Assembly: GCF_900105535.1 (NCBI RefSeq)
Contig: NZ_LT629779.1
Coordinates: 1,612,001 to 1,676,000 of the forward strand
From: Pseudarthrobacter equi
GTDB lineage: Bacteria > Actinomycetota > Actinomycetes > Actinomycetales > Micrococcaceae
Length of the DNA stretch: 64,000 nucleotides
Reading direction: 5' to 3'
Shown here: positions 8,843 through 18,136 of the stretch, piece by piece
Numbering within the stretch: position 1 is the first letter of the stretch
How the letters are laid out: every line of letters begins with the position of its first letter
The notes under the pieces: generated by a model
The model's database searches: none
What the model saw: only the letters and a program-made list of their open reading frames with translations
Told to the model about the DNA's origin: nothing
Made by a program: the position numbers and the translations under genes

Positions 8843-9745
8843 ATGACTGAAACCACCACCGCACAGATCCTGGACGGCAAGGCCACCGCCGCTGCCATCA
8901 AAGCCGAGCTGACCGAACGCGTGGCCGCACTCAAGGCCAAGGGCGTTACCCCCGGCATCGCAACTGTGCTTGTGGGCGCCGACCCCGCCTCGCAGCTGTA
9001 CGTCTCCATGAAGCACAAGCAGTCCGTGCAGATCGGGATGAACTCGATCCAGCGCGAGCTGCCTGCTGACGCCACCCAGGCCGACGTTGAGGGCCTCATT
9101 GATGAACTCAATGCGGACCCCGCCTGCCACGGGTACATCGTGCAGCTGCCGTTGCCCAAGCACCTGGACACCGACGCCATCCTCGAGCGGATCGACCCCG
9201 CCAAGGACGCCGACGGGCTCCACCCCACCAACCTCGGCCGCCTGGTGCTCAACGTCAACGGAGAGATCACCACTCCGCTGCCGTGCACGCCCCGGGGCGT
9301 CATCGAGCTCTTGGAACGCAACGGTTACAGCCTTTCCGGCAAGCACGTGGTGGTGGTCGGCCGCGGCGTCACGATCGGCCGGTCCATCGGACTGCTGCTC
9401 ACCAGGCGGGCTGTCAACGCCACGGTGACGCTGACGCACACGGGCACCAAGAACCTGTCGGAGCTGCTCAAGCAGGCGGACGTCATTGTGGGCGCCGCCG
9501 GCGTCAAGCACATCGTCAAGGCCGCGGACGTAAAGCCGGGCGCTGCCCTGCTGGACGTCGGCGTTACCCGGGAAACCGATCCGGAGACCGGCAAGAGCCG
9601 CGTCCACGGCGACATCGAGCCCGCCGCCGCAGAGGTGGCCGGCTGGATCTCGCCGAACCCCGGCGGCGTGGGTCCCATGACGGTTGCGCTGCTGATGACC
9701 AACGTGGTCGAAGCCGCGGAACGCTCGGTCGAATCGGTCGGCTAG
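8843..9745 (+). CDS. folD: Bifunctional methylenetetrahydrofolate dehydrogenase / methenyltetrahydrofolate cyclohydrolase
   Basis: 300 residues, normal for FolD. It converts 5,10-methylene-THF to 10-formyl-THF with NADP+. Conserved pieces include the catalytic-domain [11 protein letters not shown] with its Tyr-x3-Lys continuation (YVSMKHK), the QLPLPKHLD stretch, and the Rossmann-fold [11 protein letters not shown] and [12 protein letters not shown] motifs. It lies 3 bp after glyA, so the two are co-transcribed and both fall under the ZTP riboswitch. Confidence 0.97.
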   Translation: MTETTTAQILDGKATAAAIKAELTERVAALKAKGVTPGIATVLVGADPASQLYVSMKHKQSVQIGMNSIQRELPADATQADVEGLIDELNADPACHGYIVQLPLPKHLDTDAILERIDPAKDADGLHPTNLGRLVLNVNGEITTPLPCTPRGVIELLERNGYSLSGKHVVVVGRGVTIGRSIGLLLTRRAVNATVTLTHTGTKNLSELLKQADVIVGAAGVKHIVKAADVKPGAALLDVGVTRETDPETGKSRVHGDIEPAAAEVAGWISPNPGGVGPMTVALLMTNVVEAAERSVESVG

Positions 9746-9764
9746 CCACGGGAAACGAGCGCAC

Positions 9765-9810
9765 GACGGCGGCGCGGAACCTTTCAAGCGAAAGGTACCG
9801 CGCCGCCGTC
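9765..9810 (+). terminator. Hairpin terminator after folD
   Basis: 21-nt arms (9765-9785 and 9790-9810) pair with a single mismatch around the loop AAGC. There is no T-run, so this is a strong GC-rich stem rather than a canonical intrinsic terminator. Confidence 0.7.
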
Positions 9811-9874
9811 GGCCGTTAGCCCCAAACTGCAAGTGCCCTTCCACATCCCCGGCACCTCAACTAGTGTGCGGAGG

Positions 9875-10852
9875 GTGCACAACGAAGCCTTCCTGCCGTC
9901 CGGCACCCGGTCCGGCAGCCCGCCGTCGCGCCCCATCGTCATCGCAGCCGACAACCTGACCAAGAAGTACGGCGACCTCGCGGCCGTCAACGGGATTTCC
10001 TTCTCCGTGCCCGCGGGGGAGTCCTTCGGGCTCCTCGGCCCCAACGGCGCCGGAAAATCGACCGCGATGAAGATGATCGGCGGGGTCACCCGGCGCACGT
10101 CGGGCACGCTGGACATCATGGGTTTGGACCCGGACACGCACGGCCCGGAGGTGCGCGCGCACCTGGGCGTGGTGCCGCAGCAGGACAACCTGGACGAGGA
10201 ACTGAGGGTCCGGGACAACCTCCTGGTCTACGGCCGCTACTTCGGCCTGCCCATGAGCTACCTGAAACCCAAAGCCGACGAGCTGCTCGAATTCGCGCAG
10301 CTGACCGACAAAGCCAGATCCAAGGTGGACGCCCTGTCCGGCGGGATGAAGCGGCGCCTGACCATCGCCCGGTCCCTCATCAACGAACCCCGCATCCTGC
10401 TCCTGGATGAGCCCACCACCGGGCTTGATCCGCAGGCGCGGCACATCCTGTGGGACCGCCTGTTCCGGCTCAAGGAACAGGGCGTCACGCTGATCCTCAC
10501 CACCCACTACATGGACGAAGCAGAGCAGCTGTGCGACAGGCTCATCGTGGTGGACAAGGGGCGGATCATGGCTGAAGGGTCACCGGCGCGGCTGATCCGC
10601 GAGCATTCCACCCGGGAAGTGGTGGAGCTGCGCTTCGGCTCCGAACGGAACACCACCATCGCGTCCGAGCTGGACGGCATCGGCGAACGCCTTGAGGTGC
10701 TGCCGGACCGTGTACTGATTTACGCGGACGACGGCGAATCAGCCCTTGAGCAGGTCGCTTACCGCGGCCTGCGGCCGCTGACCTCGCTGGTCCGCAGGTC
10801 TTCGCTGGAGGACGTTTTCCTCCGGCTCACCGGACGGAGCCTCGTTGACTGA
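9875..10852 (+). CDS. ABC transporter ATP-binding protein (ABC-2 exporter type, NodI/DrrA-like)
   Basis: 325 residues from GTG 9875. Walker A is GPNGAGKS, the signature is LSGGMKRRL and Walker B is ILLLDEPTTGLDP, followed by the switch His in LTTHYMDE. The C-terminal region resembles that of drug or lipid exporters such as NodI and DrrA. A TAGTGT box (9863-9868) lies 6 nt before the GTG, suggesting a leaderless start. The stop overlaps the next gene, and two ABC-2 membrane subunits follow, so this energises an efflux system. Substrate unknown. Confidence 0.92.
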   Translation: MHNEAFLPSGTRSGSPPSRPIVIAADNLTKKYGDLAAVNGISFSVPAGESFGLLGPNGAGKSTAMKMIGGVTRRTSGTLDIMGLDPDTHGPEVRAHLGVVPQQDNLDEELRVRDNLLVYGRYFGLPMSYLKPKADELLEFAQLTDKARSKVDALSGGMKRRLTIARSLINEPRILLLDEPTTGLDPQARHILWDRLFRLKEQGVTLILTTHYMDEAEQLCDRLIVVDKGRIMAEGSPARLIREHSTREVVELRFGSERNTTIASELDGIGERLEVLPDRVLIYADDGESALEQVAYRGLRPLTSLVRRSSLEDVFLRLTGRSLVD

Positions 10853-11696
10853 CGCACGCGGTGTACGACCGCGTGCCCTGCAGGCCCACGGCCCCGAAGT
10901 CGCCGCCGCCAGGGCGCGGCGCTGGGGAGCCTTCTACTACGCGGAGCAGGTGCTGCGCGTGATGAAGGGCTACAGCTGGTCCATAGTGATGTACAGCGTG
11001 GGCCAGCCCGTGGCGTACCTGTTCGCCATGGGTGTGGGACTGGCCACGCTGGTGGACGGGCAGGGCGGCGCAGCCTTTGGGGGAGTCAGCTACCTTGCGT
11101 TCATCGCCCCGGCACTCCTGGTGTCCGCCGGCGTGATGACCGCAGCCAACGAGTTCACCTTCCCGGTGATGGACGGGTTCAAGTGGCGCCGGACCTACTA
11201 CGGCCCGCACGCTTCGCCGCTGACCCCCGGACAGATTGCGGCCGGCCACATCATGGCCGTCACGCTGCGCCTGCTGCTCCAGTCCGCCATCTACTTCCTC
11301 GCCGTGGCACTCTTTGGCGCTTCGCCGTCCAGCTGGGGCTGGGCAGCCATCCTGGTGGCCACCCTGACAGGGCTTTCATTCGGACTGCCGCTGATGGCCT
11401 ACTCCGCCTCCATCACCGAGGACAAGGGCCAGTTCGCCCTGGTGATGCGGTTCATCGTGATGCCGCTGTTCCTGTTTTCGGGAACCTTCTTTCCGTTGGA
11501 CACCCTTCCGCTGGCCGTGCGCTGGATCGGCTGGATATCGCCCATCTGGCACGGCACCGAACTGGGACGGGTCCTCAGCTACGGCTACCAGGAACCGCCC
11601 CTGCTGACGCTCCTGCACCTCGCCGTTCTCCTTGGCCTGGCGGCGCTGGGCTGGACACTGACCCGCCGCCGCTTCGCCCTGAGGATGGGCCAGTGA
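10845..11696 (+). CDS. ABC-2 type transporter permease, subunit 1
   Basis: 283 residues with about six hydrophobic helices after a cytoplasmic, Arg-rich N-terminus. The last helices contain the loop FPLDTLPLAVRWIGWISPIWHGTEL, shared with NodJ/DrrB-type permeases (quoted in two overlapping pieces: FPLDTLPLAVRWIG and WISPIWHGTEL). The start is TTG 10845, overlapping the ATPase stop by 8 bp, which suggests translational coupling; no ATG or GTG offers a better start. It presumably pairs with the permease that follows. Confidence 0.88.
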   Translation: MTDARGVRPRALQAHGPEVAAARARRWGAFYYAEQVLRVMKGYSWSIVMYSVGQPVAYLFAMGVGLATLVDGQGGAAFGGVSYLAFIAPALLVSAGVMTAANEFTFPVMDGFKWRRTYYGPHASPLTPGQIAAGHIMAVTLRLLLQSAIYFLAVALFGASPSSWGWAAILVATLTGLSFGLPLMAYSASITEDKGQFALVMRFIVMPLFLFSGTFFPLDTLPLAVRWIGWISPIWHGTELGRVLSYGYQEPPLLTLLHLAVLLGLAALGWTLTRRRFALRMGQ

Positions 11697-12538
11697 GCAC
11701 CCGCATGAACCAAGGAAGCCCGGCGGGCACGGCAGCTGCGGCAGCCCGTGACCGGACCTTCGGCCCGCTGTACTCCCGCAACGCGAGGGCCGTCATCGCC
11801 CGCGGCCTGATGGCCACCAGGAGCACCAACTGGCTGGTGATGCTGTCCGGGTTTTTCGAACCGGTGCTCTTCCTGGTCTCCATGGGGGTGGGGCTCGGAG
11901 CCATCGTCGGCGCCGTTGAAGGTCCCGATGGCACCACCATCAGCTACGCGGCCTACATCGCCCCCGCACTGCTGGCAGTCTCCGCAATGAACGGGGCGGT
12001 GTACGACTCCACCTGGAACGTGTTCTTCAAAATGAACTTCGCCAAGCTGTACCAGGGCATGCTGTACACATCGCTGGGACCGCTGGACGTTGCCCTCGGC
12101 GAGATCTTCCTGGCCCTCCTGCGCGGCATGCTCTACGCCACCGGCTTCACGGCCGTGATGGGAGTGATGGGTCTGATCACCTCACCCTGGGCCCTGCTGA
12201 TGATCCCGGCCTCGGTGCTCATTGCGTTTGGCTTCGCGAGCCTGGGCATGGGAATCACCAGCTTCCTGAAGACCTTCCAGCAGATGGACTGGATCAACTT
12301 CATCCTGCTGCCCATGTTCCTGTTCAGCGCCACGTTCTACCCGCTGAGCGTCTACCCGGAACCCATCCAGTGGTTCATCCAGGCCATGCCGCTCTGGCAC
12401 GGCGTGGAGCTGCTGCGCCAGATCAGCGTCGGCGTCTTCACGGCGGCCACTGCGGTGCACATCGGCTACTACCTGGTGATGACCGCCGCGGGGATGCTCC
12501 TGACCACCCTCCGCCTGCGGGCCCTGTTCCTGAAGTAG
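11693..12538 (+). CDS. ABC-2 type transporter permease, subunit 2
   Basis: 281 residues from GTG 11693, whose GTGA overlaps the stop of the previous permease. About six membrane helices are visible. The C-terminal FYPLSVYPEPIQWF and MPLWHGVELLRQ segments are the counterparts of those in subunit 1, so the two permeases are paralogues forming a heterodimer. In the frame one could extend the N-terminus upstream, but that would overlap the previous gene and shows no transmembrane pattern. Confidence 0.88.
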   Translation: MSTRMNQGSPAGTAAAAARDRTFGPLYSRNARAVIARGLMATRSTNWLVMLSGFFEPVLFLVSMGVGLGAIVGAVEGPDGTTISYAAYIAPALLAVSAMNGAVYDSTWNVFFKMNFAKLYQGMLYTSLGPLDVALGEIFLALLRGMLYATGFTAVMGVMGLITSPWALLMIPASVLIAFGFASLGMGITSFLKTFQQMDWINFILLPMFLFSATFYPLSVYPEPIQWFIQAMPLWHGVELLRQISVGVFTAATAVHIGYYLVMTAAGMLLTTLRLRALFLK

Positions 12539-12607
12539 CCCCCCTGGTCTGTTCGCCGGGGGTGGAAGGCGGCCGGAGCATGCCGGGCCATTTGAGAGAA
12601 TAGGTGC

Positions 12608-13168
12608 ATGCAATCTCTGGGCAACCCCAATTCAGCTCCCCACGCCGCCAAGGGCGGTTTCTCGATGTTCCGCATCAGCGGACCCGGACTGATGGTCCTG
12701 GTGACCGCGTTCATCGTTGCCGTGATCTTCGCGGCAAACCAGAACGACGTCGTGGGCTGGGTTGTCGCCGTCATCGCCTTCTTCTGGCTGGCCCTCGCCT
12801 GCTTCGTGGTCTTCAGCATCCAGAAGGCGGCCAAGAAAGCCGGGGCGAAGCTCAGTGAGGCCCAGAATGCCTTCACCACCGCAGCCGGCCGGGGTCCCAC
12901 GCAGTCAGCGGCGGACCATGGCGGAACCACCGTGGTGTCCGAACGCAGCCAGGCCGATGAGGTCCGCGACCTGAAGCTGGACCACTCCTTCAAGATCGTC
13001 CAGGTGCAGATCCGCGTTGTGGAGGAGGAACGCGCCAAGGGTGCAGCCGCCAACCAGGACACCATCCACCGGGCCCTTGAAACGATTGAAATCACGGCCA
13101 CCAATGCGCGGGACATGATCAGGTCCTCCGGCAACGGCGAGCCCGTAGCCGGAACCATCATCGACTAG
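12608..13168 (+). CDS. Conserved membrane protein of unknown function
   Basis: 186 residues. Two adjacent hydrophobic helices (about 27-43 and 49-72) are followed by a basic patch and a soluble, charged C-terminal half (about 100-186). The C-terminal part (SERSQADEVRDLKLDHSFKI) looks helical. I do not recognise a domain. It lies between the exporter operon and xthA and ends 10 bp before the xthA start. ATG 12608 was chosen as the first in-frame start; ATG 12665, after residue 19, is also possible. Confidence 0.75.
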   Translation: MQSLGNPNSAPHAAKGGFSMFRISGPGLMVLVTAFIVAVIFAANQNDVVGWVVAVIAFFWLALACFVVFSIQKAAKKAGAKLSEAQNAFTTAAGRGPTQSAADHGGTTVVSERSQADEVRDLKLDHSFKIVQVQIRVVEEERAKGAAANQDTIHRALETIEITATNARDMIRSSGNGEPVAGTIID

Positions 13169-13178
13169 AGTGGAGCGG

Positions 13179-14012
13179 GTGAGCTCGGCATTGAAGAAGG
13201 ACCACCTCCGCATCGCATCCGTTAACGTGAACGGTTTGCGGGCTGCCTACAAGAACGGCATGGCCGCCTGGCTGGAGCCGCGGGATGTGGACATCCTCTG
13301 CCTCCAGGAAGTCCGTGCGCCTGATGCCATTGTCCGGCAGTTGCTGGGCGAAGGCTGGCACATCCTGCACGCCGAAGCCGAGGCCAAGGGCCGCGCCGGC
13401 GTTGCCATCGCCTCCCGCGAAGAGCCCATCGCCACCCGCAACGGGATCGGCGACGACTACTTTGCCACCGCCGGCCGGTGGGTCGAAGCCGATTTCCGCG
13501 TGACCGATGCCTCGGGGGAGCGCGTGCAGCTCACCGTCGCCAGCGCCTACGTGCACTCCGGCGAGGTGGACACCCCCAAGCAGGACGACAAGTACCGCTT
13601 CCTCGACGCCATGAGCACCCGGCTTCCGGAGCTGTCCAAGCACAGCGACCATGCCTTGGTGGTGGGTGACCTCAACGTGGCCCACACGCCCCTGGACATC
13701 CGGAACTGGAAGGGCAACCTCAAGAAGGCCGGATTCCTGCCGGAAGAACGGGCATACTTTGACCGGTTCCTGGGCGGGGAGATCGGCTGGCACGACGTCC
13801 ACCGGACCATGTCCGGCGAGATGGACGGGCCCTACACCTGGTGGTCCTGGCGGGGCAAAGCCTTCGACAACGACGCCGGCTGGCGCATCGACTACCACCT
13901 GGCGACGCCGGCGCTGGCAGCCTCGGCAACCTCCGCCGTCGTGGACCGCGCAGCAACGTATGACACCCGCTTCTCCGACCATGCCCCGCTGGTAGTGGAC
14001 TACCAGCTCTAA
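13179..14012 (+). CDS. xthA: Exodeoxyribonuclease III (AP endonuclease, EEP fold)
   Basis: 277 residues. Motifs of the exonuclease/endonuclease/phosphatase family occur in order: IASVNVNGLRAA, CLQEVRAPD (catalytic Glu), VVGDLNVAH (Asp/Asn), WWSWRGKAFDNDAGWRIDYH and the terminal TRFSDHAPLVVDY His. It repairs abasic sites and trims 3' ends. GTG 13179 is preferred: TAGAGT at 13166-13171 lies 7 nt before it, giving a leaderless promoter inside the end of the preceding gene. Confidence 0.93.
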   Translation: MSSALKKDHLRIASVNVNGLRAAYKNGMAAWLEPRDVDILCLQEVRAPDAIVRQLLGEGWHILHAEAEAKGRAGVAIASREEPIATRNGIGDDYFATAGRWVEADFRVTDASGERVQLTVASAYVHSGEVDTPKQDDKYRFLDAMSTRLPELSKHSDHALVVGDLNVAHTPLDIRNWKGNLKKAGFLPEERAYFDRFLGGEIGWHDVHRTMSGEMDGPYTWWSWRGKAFDNDAGWRIDYHLATPALAASATSAVVDRAATYDTRFSDHAPLVVDYQL

Positions 14013-14030
14013 GCCCCGAAAGTTTCACGC

Positions 14031-15074
14031 ATGACACTCCAGCCCACCCCGGCCGCCAAGAAGCGCATCCTTTCCGGTGCCAAGCCCACCGCCGATTCCC
14101 TGCACCTGGGCAACTACATCGGAGCCGTCCGCAACTGGGTAGACATGCAGGCCGAATACGACGCCGTGTTCTTCATCCCTGACCTGCATGCCATCACCGT
14201 GGACTTCGACCCCTTGGAGCTTGCCAAGCGCACGCGCATCGTGGCCGCCCAGTACATCGCGGCCGGGATCGACCCGGATAAGAGCATCTTCTTCGTCCAG
14301 TCCCACGTGCCCGAGCACGCCCAGCTGGCCTGGGCGCTGAACTGCATCACCGGTTTCGGCGAGGCCTCCCGGATGACCCAGTTCAAGGACAAGACCCAGA
14401 AGTCCGGCGCGGACACCGCAACCCTGGGGCTGTTCGCCTACCCCACGCTGATGGCGGCTGACATCCTGCTGTACCAGACGGACCTGGTACCCGTGGGTGA
14501 AGACCAGCGGCAGCACCTCGAGCTCACCCGCAACCTTGCGCAGCGGTTCAACACGAAATTCGGCGACACCTTCACCGTCCCTGAGGCCACCATCCTCAAG
14601 GAAAGCGCGAAGATCTACGATCTCCAGAACCCCAGCGCCAAGATGTCCAAGACCGGAGAGTCGCCCAACGGGGCCATCCAGCTGCTGGAGGACCCGAAGA
14701 TTGCCGCCAAGCGCATCAAGTCCGCAGTAACCGATGCCGGCACGGAGATCAGGTTCGACCCCGAGGAGAAGCCCGGCGTTTCCAACCTGCTCACCATCTA
14801 CTCATCACTGACCGGCAAGCCGGTGGCGGACCTTGAGGCCGAGTACGAGGGCAAGATGTACGGCCACCTCAAGGTAGACCTCGCTGAAGTGGTGGTGGAC
14901 TTCGTCACCCCGCTGCGTAACCGGACCAACGAGCTGATGGCCGATCCTGCCGAGCTGGACCGGCTGCTGGCCCTTGGCGCGGAACGGGCGCGCGAGATTG
15001 CCTCCGTAACGATGGCCCAGGTATACGAGCGCATGGGCTTCCTGCCGTCCCACAGCCTTGCAGGAGTCCGCTAG
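14031..15074 (+). CDS. trpS: Tryptophanyl-tRNA synthetase
   Basis: 347 residues, class I synthetase. The HIGH-type motif appears as SLHLGNYIG, and the KMSKS motif as [12 protein letters not shown]. The sequence [19 protein letters not shown] is typical of TrpRS. The gene lies 18 bp after xthA and just before the RNA ligase-like gene and a YihY protein; trpS beside a YihY gene is a known actinobacterial arrangement. Confidence 0.97.
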   Translation: MTLQPTPAAKKRILSGAKPTADSLHLGNYIGAVRNWVDMQAEYDAVFFIPDLHAITVDFDPLELAKRTRIVAAQYIAAGIDPDKSIFFVQSHVPEHAQLAWALNCITGFGEASRMTQFKDKTQKSGADTATLGLFAYPTLMAADILLYQTDLVPVGEDQRQHLELTRNLAQRFNTKFGDTFTVPEATILKESAKIYDLQNPSAKMSKTGESPNGAIQLLEDPKIAAKRIKSAVTDAGTEIRFDPEEKPGVSNLLTIYSSLTGKPVADLEAEYEGKMYGHLKVDLAEVVVDFVTPLRNRTNELMADPAELDRLLALGAERAREIASVTMAQVYERMGFLPSHSLAGVR

Positions 15075-15078
15075 CACC

Positions 15079-15672
15079 ATGTCTTCCAGCGTCGGCGTCA
15101 TCCTCGGGTTCCCGCCTGACATCGCAGCAGAGCTCCAGCAATGGCGTGCGTCCTTCGGCGATCCGCTGGCCGGCGTGGTGCCTGCGCACATCACGCTGGT
15201 GACCACCACCCCCACCCATGATTGGGAGGCCACCCTGGCCCACGTTCGGGACGTGGCCCGCCGGCAAAGCCCCTTCATGGTCACCATCGCCGGGACCGGA
15301 TCCTTCCGCCCCGTTTCACCGGTGGTGTTCATCAAGGTCGAGGACGGTTTCGACGAATGCGTCGAGCTGCACGAAAAGCTCCAGCAAGGCCCGCTGCAGC
15401 GTGACCTGCCCTTCGCTTTCCATCCGCACGTCACCATTGCCCACGATGTCAGCCCGGAAAGCCTCGATGAGGCGGAAACGGTGTTGAAAAGCTACAAGGC
15501 CACCTTCCCCGTGGTTAGCATGGGACTCTACGAACATGATGCAGACGGCATCTGGCAGCTACGGGAAGAGCTGGACTTTGGGACCGAAACTGACAACGAC
15601 GCCGGCACCCGATTCGCGGACGGTGCTGCGGAAGCGGCATCCCGAACCGGCGGGGCAGCCTCTTCCCACTGA
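15079..15672 (+). CDS. 2'-5' RNA ligase / 2H phosphoesterase family protein
   Basis: 197 residues. Two HxT motifs of the 2H phosphoesterase superfamily are visible, HITLVTTT and HVTIAHDV, in the usual spacing. Such proteins act on 2',3'-cyclic phosphates or 2'-5' linkages in RNA. ATG 15079 was chosen because AGGAG lies about 12 nt upstream, in the trpS tail. The last 30 residues are low-complexity and probably disordered. Confidence 0.85.
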   Translation: MSSSVGVILGFPPDIAAELQQWRASFGDPLAGVVPAHITLVTTTPTHDWEATLAHVRDVARRQSPFMVTIAGTGSFRPVSPVVFIKVEDGFDECVELHEKLQQGPLQRDLPFAFHPHVTIAHDVSPESLDEAETVLKSYKATFPVVSMGLYEHDADGIWQLREELDFGTETDNDAGTRFADGAAEAASRTGGAASSH

Positions 15673-15709
15673 GCGGGCCAAGCTTCAGCTGGCCGTCAGC
15701 CAAAAGCGG

Positions 15710-16684
15710 ATGGACTGGAGCAAGGCGCGGCGGTCCGGCGGCGGGGGGATCAAGTCCCTCCTGGCCATGGTCCAATGGCTGCTTGCCCGGCTGAACGCCT
15801 TCCGTCCCATGCGCGCCTTCAGGCATTACAGCCTCCAGCACGGTCCGCTGATGAGCGCCGGCATCGGCTTCAACATGTTCTTCTCCATCACCGGCCTGCT
15901 GGCCACCGGGTTCTCCGTTGCGGGGCTTGTCCTGCGCGGACAGCCTGCACTGCTGGACAGCATCGTCAGCAGCGTGGCCTCCAGTGCCCCGGGCCTGTTG
16001 AAAGTGGACGGCGGAACGGGACTGGTGGACCCCCAGGACCTCCTCAACCCGCAGGGCCTGGGACTCACCGCCATCATCGCCGCCATCGTCACCATCATCA
16101 CCTCCCTGGGCTGGATCAACGGGCTTAGGGACGGGCTGCGGGGCGTCATGGAACTGCCGCCCCTGGTGGTCAACCCCGTGGTCCTCAAACTGCGGGATGC
16201 GGGCACCCTGCTCCTTCTCGGGGTAGCCCTCGTCATCAGCGCCGGTGCGTCGCTGATTTTCGGGACGGCAGCAGGCTGGGTATCTGAGGTCCTGCACCTG
16301 GACGATGCTGTGGCAGGCCCGCTGACGACGCTTATCAAAATCGCCGTTCCGCTGGTCCTGAGCTGGGTAACAGCCCTCATCATGTTCCGGCTGGCCGGCG
16401 GACTCAAGCTCTCACGCCGAGCCCTGCTGGAAGGCACCATCCTGGCAGCCATTGGCACTACGGTGCTGCAGATCTTCAGCACCGAGCTGCTGGGCGGTGC
16501 CGGCCGCAATCCCATCCTGGCGCCGTTTGCCATCATCATCGGGCTGCTCATCTGGTTCAACTTTGTCAGCCAGGTGTACCTCGTCTCGGCAGGCTGGGCG
16601 GCCGTCCGTGAAGCCGACCTGGCCGCGGGGGACAAGCCGCGCAAATCGATCCTCGGCGCCCGCCACACCATTCCCCAAACCTGA
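15710..16684 (+). CDS. YihY/virulence factor BrkB family membrane protein
   Basis: About 324 residues with six hydrophobic segments, starting near GPLMSAGIGFNMFFSITGLL and including SLGWINGLRDGLRGVMELPP, a YihY family feature. The function is unknown; early annotation as tRNA-processing RNase BN was not upheld. ATG 15710 was chosen because it follows the end of the preceding gene. The frame is open further upstream, so the start is uncertain. Confidence 0.8.
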   Translation: MDWSKARRSGGGGIKSLLAMVQWLLARLNAFRPMRAFRHYSLQHGPLMSAGIGFNMFFSITGLLATGFSVAGLVLRGQPALLDSIVSSVASSAPGLLKVDGGTGLVDPQDLLNPQGLGLTAIIAAIVTIITSLGWINGLRDGLRGVMELPPLVVNPVVLKLRDAGTLLLLGVALVISAGASLIFGTAAGWVSEVLHLDDAVAGPLTTLIKIAVPLVLSWVTALIMFRLAGGLKLSRRALLEGTILAAIGTTVLQIFSTELLGGAGRNPILAPFAIIIGLLIWFNFVSQVYLVSAGWAAVREADLAAGDKPRKSILGARHTIPQT

Positions 16685-16748
16685 ACAGCCCGCGTCCGGC
16701 CTCGCGGACCGGCAAGGCCGGCCGGGGCCTGTTGGCGGCCAACCCCTT

Positions 16749-16768
16749 TGTGATACGTTTCACGAAAC
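16749..16768. promoter_or_regulatory. CRP/GlxR-like site overlapping a GTTTC-AC-GAAAC palindrome
   Basis: TGTGATACGTTTCACG (16749-16764) matches the TGTGA-N6-TCACA consensus of CRP/GlxR-type regulators except for the last base. It overlaps an exact 12-bp inverted repeat GTTTCACGAAAC (16757-16768). The site is 31-50 bp upstream of the sugar-binding protein ATG. Two regulators, a cAMP receptor protein and a sugar-specific repressor, could compete here; this is inference. Confidence 0.55.
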
Positions 16769-16798
16769 CGTTTTCTGACGAGGGAAGAAGCTGGCCCG

Positions 16799-18097
16799 AT
16801 GACGCGTCTCAGTACCCACCGACTCCGCAAATCCGTTGCAATGCTCAGTGCGGCATGCCTGCTTGGACTGACAGCGGCGTGCTCCGCACCGTCGGGCGGA
16901 GCTGCCGACGGCCCGGTGGAGATCCGTTTCGCCTGGTGGGGAAATGCGGGGCGGGCAGAGCTCACCAACAAAGCCATCGCAGAATTCGAAGCCGCGAACC
17001 CGGACATCAAGGTGAAGCCCGAGTTCGGGGACATCGGGGGGTATTTCGACAAACTCGCCACCCAGGTGGCCGCTAACGATGCGCCGGACGTCATCACCAT
17101 GGGCGGCGCCTACCCGGCCGAATACGCCAACCGTGGAGCGCTGCTGGATCTCTCCAAGGTGTCAGGCCAGCTCGACCTCGCCAAGCTGGACCAGGGGGCG
17201 CTGGACAACGGCCAGGTCCAGGGCAAGCAGTACGGCATCTCCACCGGCGCCAACGCCTTGGCCATCGTGGTGAACCCGGCAGTCTTTGCGGCAGCCGGCG
17301 TTCCCCTCCCGGACGACACCACCTGGAGCTGGGAAGACTTCGCCGAAACCGCGGCAAGCGTGACGGCGAAGAGCCCCAAGGGCACCTACGGGACGGCAAC
17401 GGTCCTCACCCACGACTCCCTGGACGCCTTCGCCCGTCAACGGGGGGAGTCGCTCTACACCCAGGACGGCCAGCTTGGCCTCACCAAGGAGACAGTCCAG
17501 GACTACTTCGACTTCTCCCTCAAACTCAGCGAGTCCGGCGCCGCGCCCAACGCCTCCGAAACAGTGGAAAAACTCAGCGTCAGCACCGAACAAACACTGA
17601 TGGGCATGGGCCAGGCCGGCATGATGCTCACGTGGAGCAACTCCCTGACAGCGCTCAGCAAGGCTTCCGGCGCCGAACTGAAACTCCTCAAGCTCCCGGG
17701 CGAAAAGCCCACACCGGGCATCTGGCTCCAGTCGTCGCAGTTCTACACCATTTCGGCCCGAAGCAAGCACCCCGAAGCCGCGGCCAAGCTGGTGAACTTC
17801 CTGGTCAACAACCAGGCGGCGGCCAAGATCATCCAAAGCGACCGCGGCGTCCCGAGCAACCCCGAAATGCGCACTGCCATCCAGGACCTCCTGACACCGC
17901 AGGGCAAAGTGGAGGCCGCATACATCGGCGAGATCGGCAAGATGGACTTCGCGCCCACCTACATCGGACCCACCGGTTCGACGGCGGTCTCCGAGATCAC
18001 GGCGCGGATCAACACCGACGTGCTGTTCAAGCGCCTGACGCCGGAGAAGGCCGCCGAACAATGGATCAGCGAGAGCAAGGCCGCCATCGGCAAGTAG
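16799..18097 (+). CDS. Extracellular solute-binding lipoprotein (family 1, sugar-type)
   Basis: 432 residues. A lipoprotein signal peptide with lipobox LTAAC places Cys28 as the lipidated residue. The mature part begins VEIRFAWWGNAGRAELTNKA, the usual start of carbohydrate-binding proteins (SBP family 1), and WLQSSQFYTISARSKHPEAA is also typical. No sugar ABC permease is adjacent, so it must dock with membrane components encoded elsewhere. A CRP/GlxR-like site and a palindrome lie immediately upstream, in keeping with catabolite control. Confidence 0.88.
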   Translation: MTRLSTHRLRKSVAMLSAACLLGLTAACSAPSGGAADGPVEIRFAWWGNAGRAELTNKAIAEFEAANPDIKVKPEFGDIGGYFDKLATQVAANDAPDVITMGGAYPAEYANRGALLDLSKVSGQLDLAKLDQGALDNGQVQGKQYGISTGANALAIVVNPAVFAAAGVPLPDDTTWSWEDFAETAASVTAKSPKGTYGTATVLTHDSLDAFARQRGESLYTQDGQLGLTKETVQDYFDFSLKLSESGAAPNASETVEKLSVSTEQTLMGMGQAGMMLTWSNSLTALSKASGAELKLLKLPGEKPTPGIWLQSSQFYTISARSKHPEAAAKLVNFLVNNQAAAKIIQSDRGVPSNPEMRTAIQDLLTPQGKVEAAYIGEIGKMDFAPTYIGPTGSTAVSEITARINTDVLFKRLTPEKAAEQWISESKAAIGK

Positions 18098-18136
18098 CCA
18101 GCGCCCGGACGGCCGGCCTCAACAGCCTGGCGCAGG

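Noticed and set aside
7559..9844. Open frame of 761 codons on the minus strand opposite glyA-folD
   Set aside because: Its translation is a low-complexity run of Val, Gly, Asp and His, the typical shadow of a GC-rich gene on the other strand.
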